64,000 bases of DNA from an uncultured Siphonobacter sp. (GCA_913775095.1 CAJYIW010000022.1:1-64000), one strand, 5' to 3'; positions 7,114 through 15,576 are shown, counted from the stretch's first letter. The notes: generated by a model not told the origin, from the letters alone. A program made the numbers and translations.

Positions 7114-8514
7114 TTAATTATTTTCTGAAGATACAATCTGGTTAATTTTCAAAAGCATTTCCTTCGCATTTTGATTAGAAGGATCTAATTCTAACGATTT
7201 TTGATAATCTACTTTGGATAGTTGATATTCTTTTTTGTTAAAGTAGACTTCGCCGCGACTATCATACGTGTTGCCTGATTCGGGAAATGCAGAGATATTA
7301 AGGCTGAAAATTTTAATAGCTGAATCTACATTTCCACTTCTTAATAATTCATAGCCTAATTTATTAAGCTCACTCGGGTTTTTAAAGCTGTATTCTTTTT
7401 CAGACTTTTGTTTCAGGGAATAGTACGTTTCTATCGCTTTATCTATGTCAGTGAATGATTCCTTTCTGAGAGCCTGATAAACCGATTTTTTAGGAATCTC
7501 GTAATCTTTTCCTAACATTAAATTGTGAAGGATGTGGCCTAACTCCCAAACTCTGTTTAGGTTATTTGACAACAGTATAATCGTAATATGATTTTTAAAA
7601 TCGTTTAGAAAAATAGACTCAAATTTATAAGAGATCCCATTGTGTCTTTGTAATTCTTCTTTTTCGAAGTATCTACCCAGGGATCCCCCTTCGTCAACGG
7701 CATAGGGGTTTCTCAGTAAAGTTTGAAAAGAGGCTCTGGATATCAAACGATTGGAGTTCATGCCTTCAATCCATTTGTAGAGATCATTGATATCTACCCA
7801 AAGCCATCCGCTAATGAATTTAAGTTCCGGGCATTGGTTATACTCCATATCATAGCAGGAGGTTCGATTTTTATAACCTAAGGTTGGTTCAAATACCGAA
7901 TTTGTCATTTTCAATGGTTGGATGATATTTTCAAGAACAAACTTCTCAAAGGATAGACCGGTTACCTTCTCAATGATTCTTCTTTGCAAAAACACATTAC
8001 CATTATCATACCTATAACCAGTACCGGGTTCAAAAAGCAGTGAATCAGTACTTCTTAAAATAGCCCAGGCCTGTGCATCATTTTCGGGTTTTAACCGTTC
8101 GATTGGTGGTATACCACTGGCATAGTTAATTAGATGACGTATCGAAACTTTATCCTCCCATTTTGGTAAACCTAAGTTAAACCTGGATATCTTGTCATCA
8201 AGCGTAAGAAGACCCCATTCCGCTAATATCATAATGGCCACCGCATTGAATTCCTTGGCAATAGATCCAATGTTAAATATGGACTTATCCTGTAAGGCCG
8301 TTTGCTGCGTTCGATCGGTAAATCCAAACGATTTTTGATAGATGATTTTATTGTTTTTAGCGACGAGAACATTCCCATTAAACAAACCTCTTTCATAAGA
8401 TTTTTCCAGTAAAGAATCGATTTGTCTGTTAATGAACGGAGTCTTTTCATCGATTTTTTGAGCAAATCCGTTTATTGAAAAAAGAAAGAAAACGACTATA
8501 AGGATAAGTTTCAT
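7114..8514 (-). CDS. Secreted class C beta-lactamase-fold hydrolase with TPR tail
   Basis: A 466-residue protein from ATG 8514, chosen because the signal peptide MKLILIVVFFLFSINGFAQ starts there; a longer in-frame start at 8562 would put residues before it. The serine-hydrolase (pfam00144) domain spans about residues 25-350, with the SxxK tetrad Ser84-Ile-Ala-Lys87 in NIGSIAKEF and the YxN motif in YRYDNGN. The C-terminal about 90 residues form tetratricopeptide repeats (GYELLRSGNVDSAIKIF, then RGEVYFNKKEYQLSKVDYQKSLELDPSN). Such proteins are usually esterases or peptidases rather than true beta-lactamases. The region is more AT-rich than its neighbours, which may indicate separate origin. 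The substrate is unknown. Confidence 0.8.
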   Translation of the reverse strand: MKLILIVVFFLFSINGFAQKIDEKTPFINRQIDSLLEKSYERGLFNGNVLVAKNNKIIYQKSFGFTDRTQQTALQDKSIFNIGSIAKEFNAVAIMILAEWGLLTLDDKISRFNLGLPKWEDKVSIRHLINYASGIPPIERLKPENDAQAWAILRSTDSLLFEPGTGYRYDNGNVFLQRRIIEKVTGLSFEKFVLENIIQPLKMTNSVFEPTLGYKNRTSCYDMEYNQCPELKFISGWLWVDINDLYKWIEGMNSNRLISRASFQTLLRNPYAVDEGGSLGRYFEKEELQRHNGISYKFESIFLNDFKNHITIILLSNNLNRVWELGHILHNLMLGKDYEIPKKSVYQALRKESFTDIDKAIETYYSLKQKSEKEYSFKNPSELNKLGYELLRSGNVDSAIKIFSLNISAFPESGNTYDSRGEVYFNKKEYQLSKVDYQKSLELDPSNQNAKEMLLKINQIVSSENN

Positions 8515-8582
8515 GGGGGAGTGTTGGTTACTGGACAATAGGTGACAGATTTTAAGATTCATTGGTTCAATAGCATCATTTT

Positions 8583-8618
8583 ATAGCTTAAGTGATGAAT
8601 ACCCTTCACTTAAGCTAT
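8583..8618. repeat. 13-bp perfect inverted repeat upstream of the beta-lactamase-fold gene
   Basis: ATAGCTTAAGTGA (8583-8595) and TCACTTAAGCTAT (8606-8618) are exact inverted copies separated by 10 bases. The repeat lies about 70 bases upstream of the start at 8514 and has no T-run on either strand. An operator, an attenuator-type leader hairpin or a relic mobile-element end are all possible. Confidence 0.55.
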
Positions 8619-9004
8619 GGAAAAGATGTTCGTAATTTTGAATTACTTTCAAATTAAGTTCAATTATTTTATTGACGGGCTAAATCTGTCATTTCTACTC
8701 GCTGAAGCGGGTGAACGTCTTTAGTTGCTCAGGCTGAAAATCGAGCCATAGCAAGCTAGTGACAGGAGGAGTTTTTTACATTGAATTAGTACGCTCGAGC
8801 TGCCTGGCAGTCCGTAATGACCTAAGGACGCAGAATAATCATTAATGTTGCACAGGTTATAGGCGTAAGAAAAGTTCAGGGCATCCTGCTATCTTTTTAA
8901 TTCGTAGAAGGCTGTTATCTAACCAATCGTTATGTCGTCCCAATGACGTGTATTACCTATCTAAAATCCGGATAGTCAAACGTATATAGGCTGTAATCCA
9001 AAGA
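8619..9004. other. Intergenic region between divergent genes, nothing recognised
   Basis: About 390 bases with no convincing ORF, RNA gene or repeat. It separates the leftward beta-lactamase-fold gene and its inverted repeat from the rightward GH43 gene. It must hold the GH43 promoter, but no TAnnTTTG box stands out. Confidence 0.4.
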
Positions 9005-9988
9005 ATGAAAGCTACTCTAATCTATTCGATGCTTTTACTGGCTGCTCTGGAGACAACCGCCCAGGAAAAGAAGGAGATTTTTTTTGCCGATGTTACCATC
9101 CATGTGGAGAAAGGCAAGTATTACCTCACCGGTTCACAAGGGGGGAACGCAGGGCCGCAGGGGTTTGCCTTGCTGGAATCAAAGGACCTGAAAACCTGGA
9201 GCATACCCGCAAGGGCAACGGATTCGCTGGGTATGATCCTGACTAAAGGCGACCACACGTTCGGCACCAAGGGTTTCTGGGCACCCCAGATATTCAGCGA
9301 TAAAGGCATCTATTATCTGACCTATACCGCCGATGAGCAAACCGTCCTAGCCCAGTCTATATCGTTATTGGGCCCTTATCGACAAAAAAAAGTGGGCCCG
9401 ATTGATGGCTCTGAGAAAAATATCGATTCCTATATTTTCAAGGATACCGATGGGAAATACTATCTCTATAGTGTACGCTTTGATCAGGGGAATTACCTGT
9501 ATGTCGCCGAGTTTGACCTGAAAACCGGAACCATCAGATCCGAAACCCTGAAACGATGTTTTGATCAGACTGAGCCCTGGGAGGCAACGCCTGCGTATCA
9601 ATCGGCACCCATCATGGAAGGTCCTACGGTGATCAGACTGAACCGTAAATACTACCTGTTTTATTCGGCCAACCATTTTCAGAACGTCGATTATGCGATT
9701 GGCTATGCGGTGGCTGATTCGCCTTACGGGCCCTGGGTGAAGTATAAAAATAACCCGATTATTCATCGTTCAATCGTTGGCGAAAATGGTTCCGGTCATG
9801 GGGACCTGTTTGAAGGAGTCGACAAGCAATTGTATTACGTTTACCACATTCATAACTCATCCGATAAAGTAAGTCCCCGCCGGACGCGGATCGTACCCGT
9901 CGTCAAACAATGGGATAAAAAAGCCGGTGTGTATCAGTTTAGTGTAAAAGGGGATGCGGTCATTGTCCCCGTAATGGCCGGGAAATAA
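9005..9988 (+). CDS. Secreted glycoside hydrolase family 43 enzyme
   Basis: A 327-residue protein with a signal peptide (about 1-20) and a five-bladed beta-propeller pattern. The GH43 catalytic set is visible: Asp29 in FFADVTIHVE (general base), Asp141 in NIDSYIF (pKa modulator) and Glu205 in MEGPTVIRLN (general acid). GFWAPQIF near residue 90 and YYLFYSANHF near 216 are also typical. The family includes beta-xylosidases, alpha-arabinofuranosidases and arabinanases; sequence alone does not settle which. It stands outside the large utilisation locus at 30645-47048, without SusC/D partners, and may be a loose accessory to it. The start ATG sits directly before the signal peptide. Confidence 0.85.
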   Translation: MKATLIYSMLLLAALETTAQEKKEIFFADVTIHVEKGKYYLTGSQGGNAGPQGFALLESKDLKTWSIPARATDSLGMILTKGDHTFGTKGFWAPQIFSDKGIYYLTYTADEQTVLAQSISLLGPYRQKKVGPIDGSEKNIDSYIFKDTDGKYYLYSVRFDQGNYLYVAEFDLKTGTIRSETLKRCFDQTEPWEATPAYQSAPIMEGPTVIRLNRKYYLFYSANHFQNVDYAIGYAVADSPYGPWVKYKNNPIIHRSIVGENGSGHGDLFEGVDKQLYYVYHIHNSSDKVSPRRTRIVPVVKQWDKKAGVYQFSVKGDAVIVPVMAGK

Positions 9989-10153
9989 AGCGGCTCAATT
10001 AGGGAAGGGGAAGCTAGCTGAAAGCTATTGAATTTTTCAGGAGTGAGGGTACCCAAATCGTGCCATGGAACAATCGTTGCTTTTCACAATTGCTTATTAA
10101 TAACTAGCTATCCATGCAGATGGATAGAACGTAAGGATTAATCATACAACAAA

Positions 10154-10609
10154 GTGCAATACCTGATTACTAAAAAAAAGTCCAGCGATCAGATACCCCA
10201 TCATCTGCTTGCATTAGCGGACGAAAATCCGCAGCTCATTGAAGCGTACTTACCTGTTAGTGAAGTATATCTGCTGTTTATCGGTCAACAAGTGCGGGGC
10301 GTTTATCTGCTGCGAGTCGATAATCTGATGGGAGAGATCATGAACATTGCCGTTGACCCCCTCTATCAAGGTAAGGGATTGGGTAAAGCTTTATTGGCTC
10401 ATGCTAGGGAAGTAGGAAAGGCGAAAGGGCTGCAACGTCTACTAATTAAGACCGGCAACTCTGGTATTGGTCAAATTAGTCTATATCAGCAGCAAGGCTT
10501 TGATTTAGTTGATGTTCACTATAATTACTTTCTTGAGGCTTATCCGCTTCCAATCTGGGAGAACAACATTCAGTGTAAGCATCAACTTATATTTGAACTA
10601 GCACTGTAG
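10154..10609 (+). CDS. GNAT-family N-acetyltransferase
   Basis: A 151-residue protein starting at GTG 10154; no ATG precedes the domain, so the alternative start is accepted. The acetyl-CoA binding motif A is YQGKGLGKALLAHA near residues 75-88, preceded by the beta-4 strand IMNIAVDP. The C-terminal GQISLYQQQGFDLVDVHYNYF is the usual motif B region (YxxxGF). These enzymes acetylate amines on small molecules or protein termini; the substrate is not evident. The gene is followed after a 147-base gap by a SnoaL-like gene. Family call is firm, function open. Confidence 0.8.
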   Translation: MQYLITKKKSSDQIPHHLLALADENPQLIEAYLPVSEVYLLFIGQQVRGVYLLRVDNLMGEIMNIAVDPLYQGKGLGKALLAHAREVGKAKGLQRLLIKTGNSGIGQISLYQQQGFDLVDVHYNYFLEAYPLPIWENNIQCKHQLIFELAL

Positions 10610-10756
10610 GAGTTTTAAAAGGCAATTATACAGCCGCCTGATGGTAGCCTTCTCAAGTAAATCCGTTAAATTCTCAATCGCTGCCGACGCTCACACGCAT
10701 CAACTCTGGCCTACTTTTGATTCATTTCCTAAATTGATCCAAACGTTTCGTGAGTG

Positions 10757-11104
10757 ATGAACTACCAACCCCTCCTTCGCCAGCTTTACCAGGATTTTAA
10801 CGCCCGGCAGGTGGATGCCGTCTTAGCCCACATGCACGCCGATGTGCAATGGCCCAAAGCCTTTGAGGGTGGTTACGTCAGGGGGCATGATCAGATACGG
10901 GAGTATTGGACCCGGCAATGGCTGGAAATCAATCCCACGGTTCAACCAATCGGATTTAACCAAAGAGCGGACGGAAAAATAGAAGTGACGGTTCACCAGC
11001 TGGTAAAGGACCTGCAGGGTAAACCGATCTTCGACGGAACCGTAAAGCATATTTACACGCTACAGGACGACTTGTTACAGAAAATGGATATTGAACTAGT
11101 CTAA
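10757..11104 (+). CDS. SnoaL-like/NTF2-fold protein
   Basis: About 115 residues from ATG 10757 (a GTG three bases earlier is also possible). The pattern LRQLYQDFNARQVDAVLAHMHADVQWPKAFEGG, RGHDQIREYWTRQW and a C-terminal VKHIYTLQDDLLQKMDIE is that of SnoaL-like polyketide cyclase/ketosteroid isomerase-type NTF2 folds. Many such small proteins are of unknown substrate. It converges on the operon at 11343-12291, which carries a second, different NTF2-fold protein. Confidence 0.75.
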   Translation: MNYQPLLRQLYQDFNARQVDAVLAHMHADVQWPKAFEGGYVRGHDQIREYWTRQWLEINPTVQPIGFNQRADGKIEVTVHQLVKDLQGKPIFDGTVKHIYTLQDDLLQKMDIELV

Positions 11105-11283
11105 GTACCCATGCTGAAGGTAAGGCAAAACCAGGATTTCCTTTATTTCTGACTTAATTCCATTGCCATACCATTGATGATAGAATAAGGAAGACTACTC
11201 AGGAGCTAATCCTTCTCCTGAGAACAGGATGGCTACCTAGCTTCTGAGAAATGCCTGAGAAAATGATTGAGCATCTGCTTAGG

Positions 11284-11321
11284 GAGCTATTGCTTCCATT
11301 GATGAAGGAAAGCAATAGCTC
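11284..11321. terminator. Hairpin between convergent genes
   Basis: GAGCTATTGCTT (11284-11295) and AAGCAATAGCTC (11310-11321) are exact inverted copies with a 14-base loop. It lies between the 3' ends of the SnoaL-like gene and the DUF1348 gene. A short TTT follows on the plus strand only, so a shared terminator is likely but not perfect. Confidence 0.5.
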
Positions 11322-11342
11322 TTTGGACTAAATGATGCTTCA

Positions 11343-11753
11343 TTACAAATGTCGATCCGCTTCAGTAATTTCGAAATCGTTAATGCTGGCATACCGTTTG
11401 GCCATGAGTCCGTTTTCGTCAAACTCCCAGTTTTCGTTACCATAGGCTCTGAACCACTGACCTGCCTGGTTCCGATACTCGTATTCAAATCTGACCGCAA
11501 TTCTGTTGTCCGTGTGTGCCCAATACTCTTTTTTGAGTTTGTAGTCTAACTCTTTCTCCCATTTTTTAGCCAGGAACTGTATAATTTCTTCTCTACCATT
11601 AACAAATACGTCTCTATTTCGCCATTCGCTGTTCATGGTATAAGCCAAGGATACCTTCTCCGGGTTTTGGCTGTTCCAGGCATCTTCTGCCAGTTGAATT
11701 TTCTGTTTTGCCGTTTCTAAACTGAACGGAGGCAAGGGAAGTTTCTGTTCCAT
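11343..11753 (-). CDS. DUF1348/NTF2-like family protein
   Basis: A 136-residue protein from ATG 11753 ([19 protein letters not shown]), the start that fits the family; an ATG at 11780 overlaps the TetR gene by 14 bases and would add nine residues. [42 protein letters not shown] and [21 protein letters not shown] are the conserved DUF1348 blocks of the nuclear-transport-factor-2 superfamily. The biochemical role of the family is not established. It is the likely target, in the same operon, of the TetR regulator encoded just upstream. Confidence 0.8.
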   Translation of the reverse strand: MEQKLPLPPFSLETAKQKIQLAEDAWNSQNPEKVSLAYTMNSEWRNRDVFVNGREEIIQFLAKKWEKELDYKLKKEYWAHTDNRIAVRFEYEYRNQAGQWFRAYGNENWEFDENGLMAKRYASINDFEITEADRHL

Positions 11754-11766
11754 GGTAAGTAAGGAT

Positions 11767-12291
11767 TTATAGTAAGACATTGATAATTTCTTTGGATCGA
11801 TTGACCAGGTCGTTGGATCTAAACAGCTGACTTTCTACAAGCGAACTTTCAAATAATAAATACATATGATCGGATAAAGACGCTTCTTCAAGTTCTTTTC
11901 TAAAGAAGTTTCTCAGATCGTTTTTGTGAGACTGGATCAGCGAAAGAATAGCACCCTGATCTTTCGATAGTTCAGATAAAATGTTCAGGAAACTACACCC
12001 CCTGAAATCTTCTTTTCCATTCATGTAAATAATGAAATCAAAAGCCGTCAATACTCTTTCCTTCGGGCCTTTTGCCTTTGAACAATAGGCGAGCAGTTGG
12101 GAAAACCAATAGTCATGTCTGGCCTGGAGGAATGCCAGGCAGAGATCATCCTTTGATTTAAAATGACTGTAAAAACTTGCCTTGGCAACGTTGGCTTCAC
12201 TAATGATTTGGTTAATGCCGGTGCTATTGTAACCCTGTCGATGAAATAAGCCGGAGGCGATGTCAAGTATTCTTTGCTTGGGTGAATTCAT
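11767..12291 (-). CDS. TetR/AcrR-family repressor
   Basis: A 174-residue protein from ATG 12291 ([16 protein letters not shown]); a longer frame begins inside the operator and is rejected. Residues about 5-50 form the TetR helix-turn-helix, with [40 protein letters not shown] typical of the family. The C-terminal ligand domain has no recognised ligand. It is the first gene of a two-gene operon with DUF1348. A 30-base near-perfect palindrome overlaps its promoter 27 bases upstream, giving a clear autoregulation model. Confidence 0.88.
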   Translation of the reverse strand: MNSPKQRILDIASGLFHRQGYNSTGINQIISEANVAKASFYSHFKSKDDLCLAFLQARHDYWFSQLLAYCSKAKGPKERVLTAFDFIIYMNGKEDFRGCSFLNILSELSKDQGAILSLIQSHKNDLRNFFRKELEEASLSDHMYLLFESSLVESQLFRSNDLVNRSKEIINVLL

Positions 12292-12310
12292 AGGCTTTGC
12301 TTTGGTTGCA

Positions 12311-12318
12311 CAAAGATA
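12311..12318 (-). promoter_or_regulatory. Bacteroidota -7 box of the TetR operon
   Basis: TATCTTTG on the minus strand matches the TAnnTTTG consensus of Bacteroidota primary-sigma promoters, 20 bases upstream of the TetR start. A good -33 element is not visible because the palindromic operator occupies that place. Confidence 0.6.
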
Positions 12319-12347
12319 ACAATAGACAGACAAGTCTGTCTATTGTT
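12318..12347. promoter_or_regulatory. TetR operator palindrome
   Basis: A 14-base arm, AACAATAGACAGAC (12318-12331), is followed by two bases and then its exact inverse, GTCTGTCTATTGTT (12334-12347). The site joins the -7 box and covers the region where RNA polymerase contacts -10 to -35, as expected for an autoregulatory TetR repressor. Confidence 0.8.
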
Positions 12348-12691
12348 GCATAATATTTTTTTTTGCTTATCATATTCTATAACCAAGGCTGCCTGGCCAG
12401 GTCATGGCCGAGTCAGAACTCCCTGTTCAGGGGGAAATCGGATGGATTGACCCAAATGGTTGCTTCTGTCTTTAGGCTTTGAAACGCGAGGGTCAGTTTT
12501 GTAGGGGGTACCGGGGCCGATGCATTAACCATACGCTGGCTCGGCGGGAGCTGAAAAGAAACGGGACTTTCAGGCTAATTCAGCGGAGCAGGCTAAACGC
12601 GGGGGAGGGAGCTGGTATTCCTGTTAGAATGGGGAAGGTTTTTGCATGCCCTGCAAGCCTCTTCAGAAAGAGGGTTAGTAAAAACGCAATC
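12348..12691. other. Intergenic region, nothing recognised
   Basis: About 340 bases between the TetR promoter and the 3' end of the TetX-like gene. A short plus-strand frame (12479-12718) has unlikely composition and overlaps the neighbouring gene. No RNA, repeat or gene remnant was recognised. Confidence 0.35.
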
Positions 12692-13822
12692 TTACAAGCC
12701 AAAGCGTTTTTTAAATGAAAAATCAGGCTGGTGCATAACTACTTCATTGATACTTGTTTCGGTCTGAGCTTCAGTGGCATAACTAAACATTTGTTGCTCG
12801 TAGTCATCAATGGCAGCGGCTATTGTAGGGTGTTGGCCGCTGGTGAGGCTGGTAAATAAAACCAGGGCGTCCCGGAGCCCGGTATTGACTCCCTGTCCGG
12901 CAAAAGGGGGCATCAGGTGGACCGCATCACCAATCAGGGTTAGGGGCAGGGGACGATGGCGTTTCCAGGGTTGATTCAGGGGGAATTTACGCGTTGGCAA
13001 TCCCCAGAACGAGCTGGAAGCACGGAATAATGATTTGTATGGTTCCCCCCACGATGAAAATTTCTCCCCGAGAAAAGCCTGAACACGGTTCAAATCATTA
13101 AAATCCGGTAGACTGTTTGGGGTCCCGTTTTGGGGTCTGGTGAAACTTACATTATAGCTCATGACTCCTGCGTTATCTGGATTAATGACTAAAGTCTGTC
13201 CCTGGCCAGTTGCCATCAAAATATTCCCCTGACACAACTCATAGATCCCTGGACATCCGTTTTGAGGGTGAAGAACCTCGCCCTGAATAATGTATGAACC
13301 CGTATCTTCTACCCCTGCGTCTGATACATAATCCCGCAGCCTGGAAAGCCCTCCATTCGCTCCAATGACAAAATCAGCAACTTCATCGGGGGCGTTCTCA
13401 AAATGAATTACCCATCGTCCCTTTTCTACCCCAAGGGCACTGAATTTCCTATCCCAAACGACTGTTTCCTTCGTTAGACTGTTCAGCAAAATCGTTCTTA
13501 AATCGTTTCGATTGATTTCAGGGCTGTTTGAGTTGGGGGCGGTGATCAGATATACCTGACCCTGATCGTCGGCTAAGGTTCTTCCCATGGGTTTTGCCAT
13601 CGCGAAGTATTCTGCCAGAAGTCCAGCGGTTTGAGCGGCCTTTTGACCTGAATCTTCATGCAAATCAAGAGTACCTCCCCAGATTCTGGACTGAGGGTTA
13701 AGGTCTCTTTCGTAGACGGTTACCTTACTACCGTGTTGCTGTAACAGCCGGGCCATCATCAGGCCAACGGGGCCAGCCCCAATGATGGCTACTTTTTTGT
13801 TTGCCAGTAACATAAATGACAT
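12692..13822 (-). CDS. TetX-like FAD-dependent monooxygenase
   Basis: About 376 residues from ATG 13822 (a TTG at 13843 precedes it). Features of class A flavin monooxygenases are plain: GAGPVG Rossmann motif near residues 15-20, GTLDLH, EINRNDLR, a DG-like ANGG near residue 156, and GDAVHLMPPFAGQGVN at about 298-313. The sequence follows the tetracycline-destroying enzyme TetX block by block, including the C-terminal helix (ETSINEVVM, PDFSF). However, at the positions that align with TetX Arg213, His234 and Gly236 it has Ile201, Ser222 and Asn224, while the equivalent of Gln192 is kept (Gln180). Tetracycline may therefore not be the natural substrate. The gene is divergent from the AraC regulator at 13908. 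Confidence 0.82.
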   Translation of the reverse strand: MSFMLLANKKVAIIGAGPVGLMMARLLQQHGSKVTVYERDLNPQSRIWGGTLDLHEDSGQKAAQTAGLLAEYFAMAKPMGRTLADDQGQVYLITAPNSNSPEINRNDLRTILLNSLTKETVVWDRKFSALGVEKGRWVIHFENAPDEVADFVIGANGGLSRLRDYVSDAGVEDTGSYIIQGEVLHPQNGCPGIYELCQGNILMATGQGQTLVINPDNAGVMSYNVSFTRPQNGTPNSLPDFNDLNRVQAFLGEKFSSWGEPYKSLFRASSSFWGLPTRKFPLNQPWKRHRPLPLTLIGDAVHLMPPFAGQGVNTGLRDALVLFTSLTSGQHPTIAAAIDDYEQQMFSYATEAQTETSINEVVMHQPDFSFKKRFGL

Positions 13823-13907
13823 GTATGGATAATGATCCTGCAAGTATGGAAGTTATTCTAGAAACAAAATAGCTAGATTAGGCCTAAAAATAGTCATAAA
13901 AGACTTT

Positions 13908-14879
13908 ATGAGGCAACGAACGTCATCAACCGGGCCCGTGGTACTACATAGGTTGGCTCAGCTCATGGGCACCGAGGTGCATAACCAACGGTTATTAATT
14001 CCTGAATCCTTCGGTGAGGGCTATTGTGCCGGGTATGTTTTTAACGAAAACATACGCATGCTGATTCTCAATTACGAGCTTAAAGAGGGCATGCAGATAG
14101 AAAATCCAGAGCCGCTTCTTTCCAAAAAGATGCTTCTTTTTAAGGTTCAAAACGTTACTCCTCGTTTGAAATCTGCCTCTGTTGACAAGGCTCTTGAGCG
14201 AGCCCCTTCGGTTTTGATAGCTACCAGTCGGGTAAATACTAACGCTATTATTCCAATCCATCTTTATAACTCCAGTATCTCGATTGAAATCGATGTGGAC
14301 TATTTAACCGGCTTAATTGGCTCGCCGGAGCAGTCACCTGTTTTGCAAAAATTATTATCCAATACGCAGTCCCTGCTGTTTGAAGAACCTTTCTTTGCCT
14401 CCTTACAACCCATTGTTAACCAGCTGTTCAATCATTCCAGTGACCATGCTCTGGAGTTATTTTTTCTTCGGGTAAAAGCAGAGGAATTGATATGCTGTTT
14501 ACTGATGGCCCTGGTAAGAAGAAATGACAGTCAATTCTACACGCTCGAAAACAGAGATATTCAAATCATCTACCAGCTAAAAGAACAAATGCTTGAGCGG
14601 TTAGATATACCTCCCACGATCAGTGACTTAGCTCTTCAGGCTTCCATGAGTCCTACCAAGCTGAAACGGTTGTTTAAACAGATTTTTGGAACTAGTATAT
14701 TCAGTTATTATCAGCGGTTTAGAATACAGGAGGCGGCCCGACAGTTGAGTACAGGGAATCGGTCCGTATCTGAAGTGGGTCATCAGCTGGGCTTTACTAA
14801 TTTGAGCCATTTTTCCCGCGTATTTGAAGAGCATCTGGGTATAAAACCTAAAAAGTATTCATCATCATTTGCCCTATAA
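13908..14879 (+). CDS. AraC-family transcription regulator
   Basis: A 323-residue protein with an N-terminal sensing domain of unrecognised type and a C-terminal AraC double helix-turn-helix (about residues 225-320: ISDLALQASMSPTKLKRLFKQIFG, then VSEVGHQLGFTNLSHFSRVFEEHLGIKPKKY). It is transcribed away from the TetX-like gene with an 85-base shared control region, so that gene is its likely target. The DNA-binding half is clearly paralogous to the regulator at 15943-16899, which is also divergent from a flavin monooxygenase. The inducer is unknown. Confidence 0.85.
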   Translation: MRQRTSSTGPVVLHRLAQLMGTEVHNQRLLIPESFGEGYCAGYVFNENIRMLILNYELKEGMQIENPEPLLSKKMLLFKVQNVTPRLKSASVDKALERAPSVLIATSRVNTNAIIPIHLYNSSISIEIDVDYLTGLIGSPEQSPVLQKLLSNTQSLLFEEPFFASLQPIVNQLFNHSSDHALELFFLRVKAEELICCLLMALVRRNDSQFYTLENRDIQIIYQLKEQMLERLDIPPTISDLALQASMSPTKLKRLFKQIFGTSIFSYYQRFRIQEAARQLSTGNRSVSEVGHQLGFTNLSHFSRVFEEHLGIKPKKYSSSFAL

Positions 14880-14893
14880 ACCGTAGTGAACCG

Positions 14894-15118
14894 CTATCCC
14901 AGGCAGGCAAGAACTGAAATCTCTACCGAAACATCTTTAGGTAATCTGGCCATCTGAATGGTTTCCCGGGCGGAAAATCACTGGAAGAGAAAGTTCCCCC
15001 GGGCTTCGTTGACCACAGCAAAATCATTCATGTTTTTTAAACAGATACTCGTTTTATCGATGGTATGAACGCTCATACCTGCGGTTTGCCCTAACTGTTT
15101 AGTAACATCTGAGGGGTT
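14894..15118 (-). pseudogene. Second decayed RidA-family gene
   Basis: The minus strand reads DVTKQLGQTAG, then KTSICLKNMNDFAVVNEARGNFLFQ, a TGA stop (14978-14980), then FSARETIQMARLPKDVSVEISVLA and TAG at 14894-14896. These blocks match, in order, the RidA segments around MNDFAxVN, the PARxTxQVxxLP loop and the VEIS/E-xxA C-terminus. An internal deletion between the first and second block and the nonsense codon show the gene is dead. It directly follows the lipoprotein gene at 15124 on the same strand. Confidence 0.65.
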
Positions 15119-15123
15119 TCCTG

Positions 15124-15576
15124 CTACTTAGCTCGCTGATAATCCTGCTGGTCAAAGGTATACTGCCACTTATAGATACCCGCCTTTACAGTGCTTTGGT
15201 AATTTTTGACGTTATACACGCTTCTATCCTCAAGGCCACTACCGGTAGTATAGTCTCTTTTATAGACCAGACGTTTCCCGTCCTCAAATTGTATAACTAC
15301 CGAATCAGAAGCCATGGGTAATATGCTGTAGGGGGTAAAGTCCCGGGGTCTTTTACCAGAGTTTTCAAATGCTTCCACAAGGGTCGTATCCTGACCAGGG
15401 TTTAACCGGGTGGTTCCTTCATTCCATTCGTGAATGGTATAGTTTGACAGAGTAAAGGCATGACCCGTCTGGTTTGTAAACACATAGTGGTCCTCGTATC
15501 CATAGTCTGTCAAAGGCTTGCAGGAAACCCCCAGAATTAGCAGGAAGGCTATGGTTAAAATCGTTTTCACAGACAT
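15124..15576 (-). CDS. Putative lipoprotein, function unknown
   Basis: About 150 residues from ATG 15576; a TTG 27 bases upstream is in frame. The N-terminus MSVKTILTIAFLLILGVSC is a lipoprotein signal with cysteine at the lipobox end, followed by KPLTDYGYEDHYVFTNQTGHAF. The rest is beta-rich (SDSVVIQFEDGKRLVYKRDY) and is not assigned to a family. A TACGTTTG box lies 25 bases upstream. It sits between the decayed RidA gene and a region with a possible recombinase trace. Function unknown. Confidence 0.6.
   Translation of the reverse strand: MSVKTILTIAFLLILGVSCKPLTDYGYEDHYVFTNQTGHAFTLSNYTIHEWNEGTTRLNPGQDTTLVEAFENSGKRPRDFTPYSILPMASDSVVIQFEDGKRLVYKRDYTTGSGLEDRSVYNVKNYQSTVKAGIYKWQYTFDQQDYQRAK

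Noticed and set aside
12479-12718. Plus-strand ORF before the TetX-like gene
   Set aside because: Basic, low-complexity product with no domain, overlapping the antisense 3' end of the monooxygenase gene.
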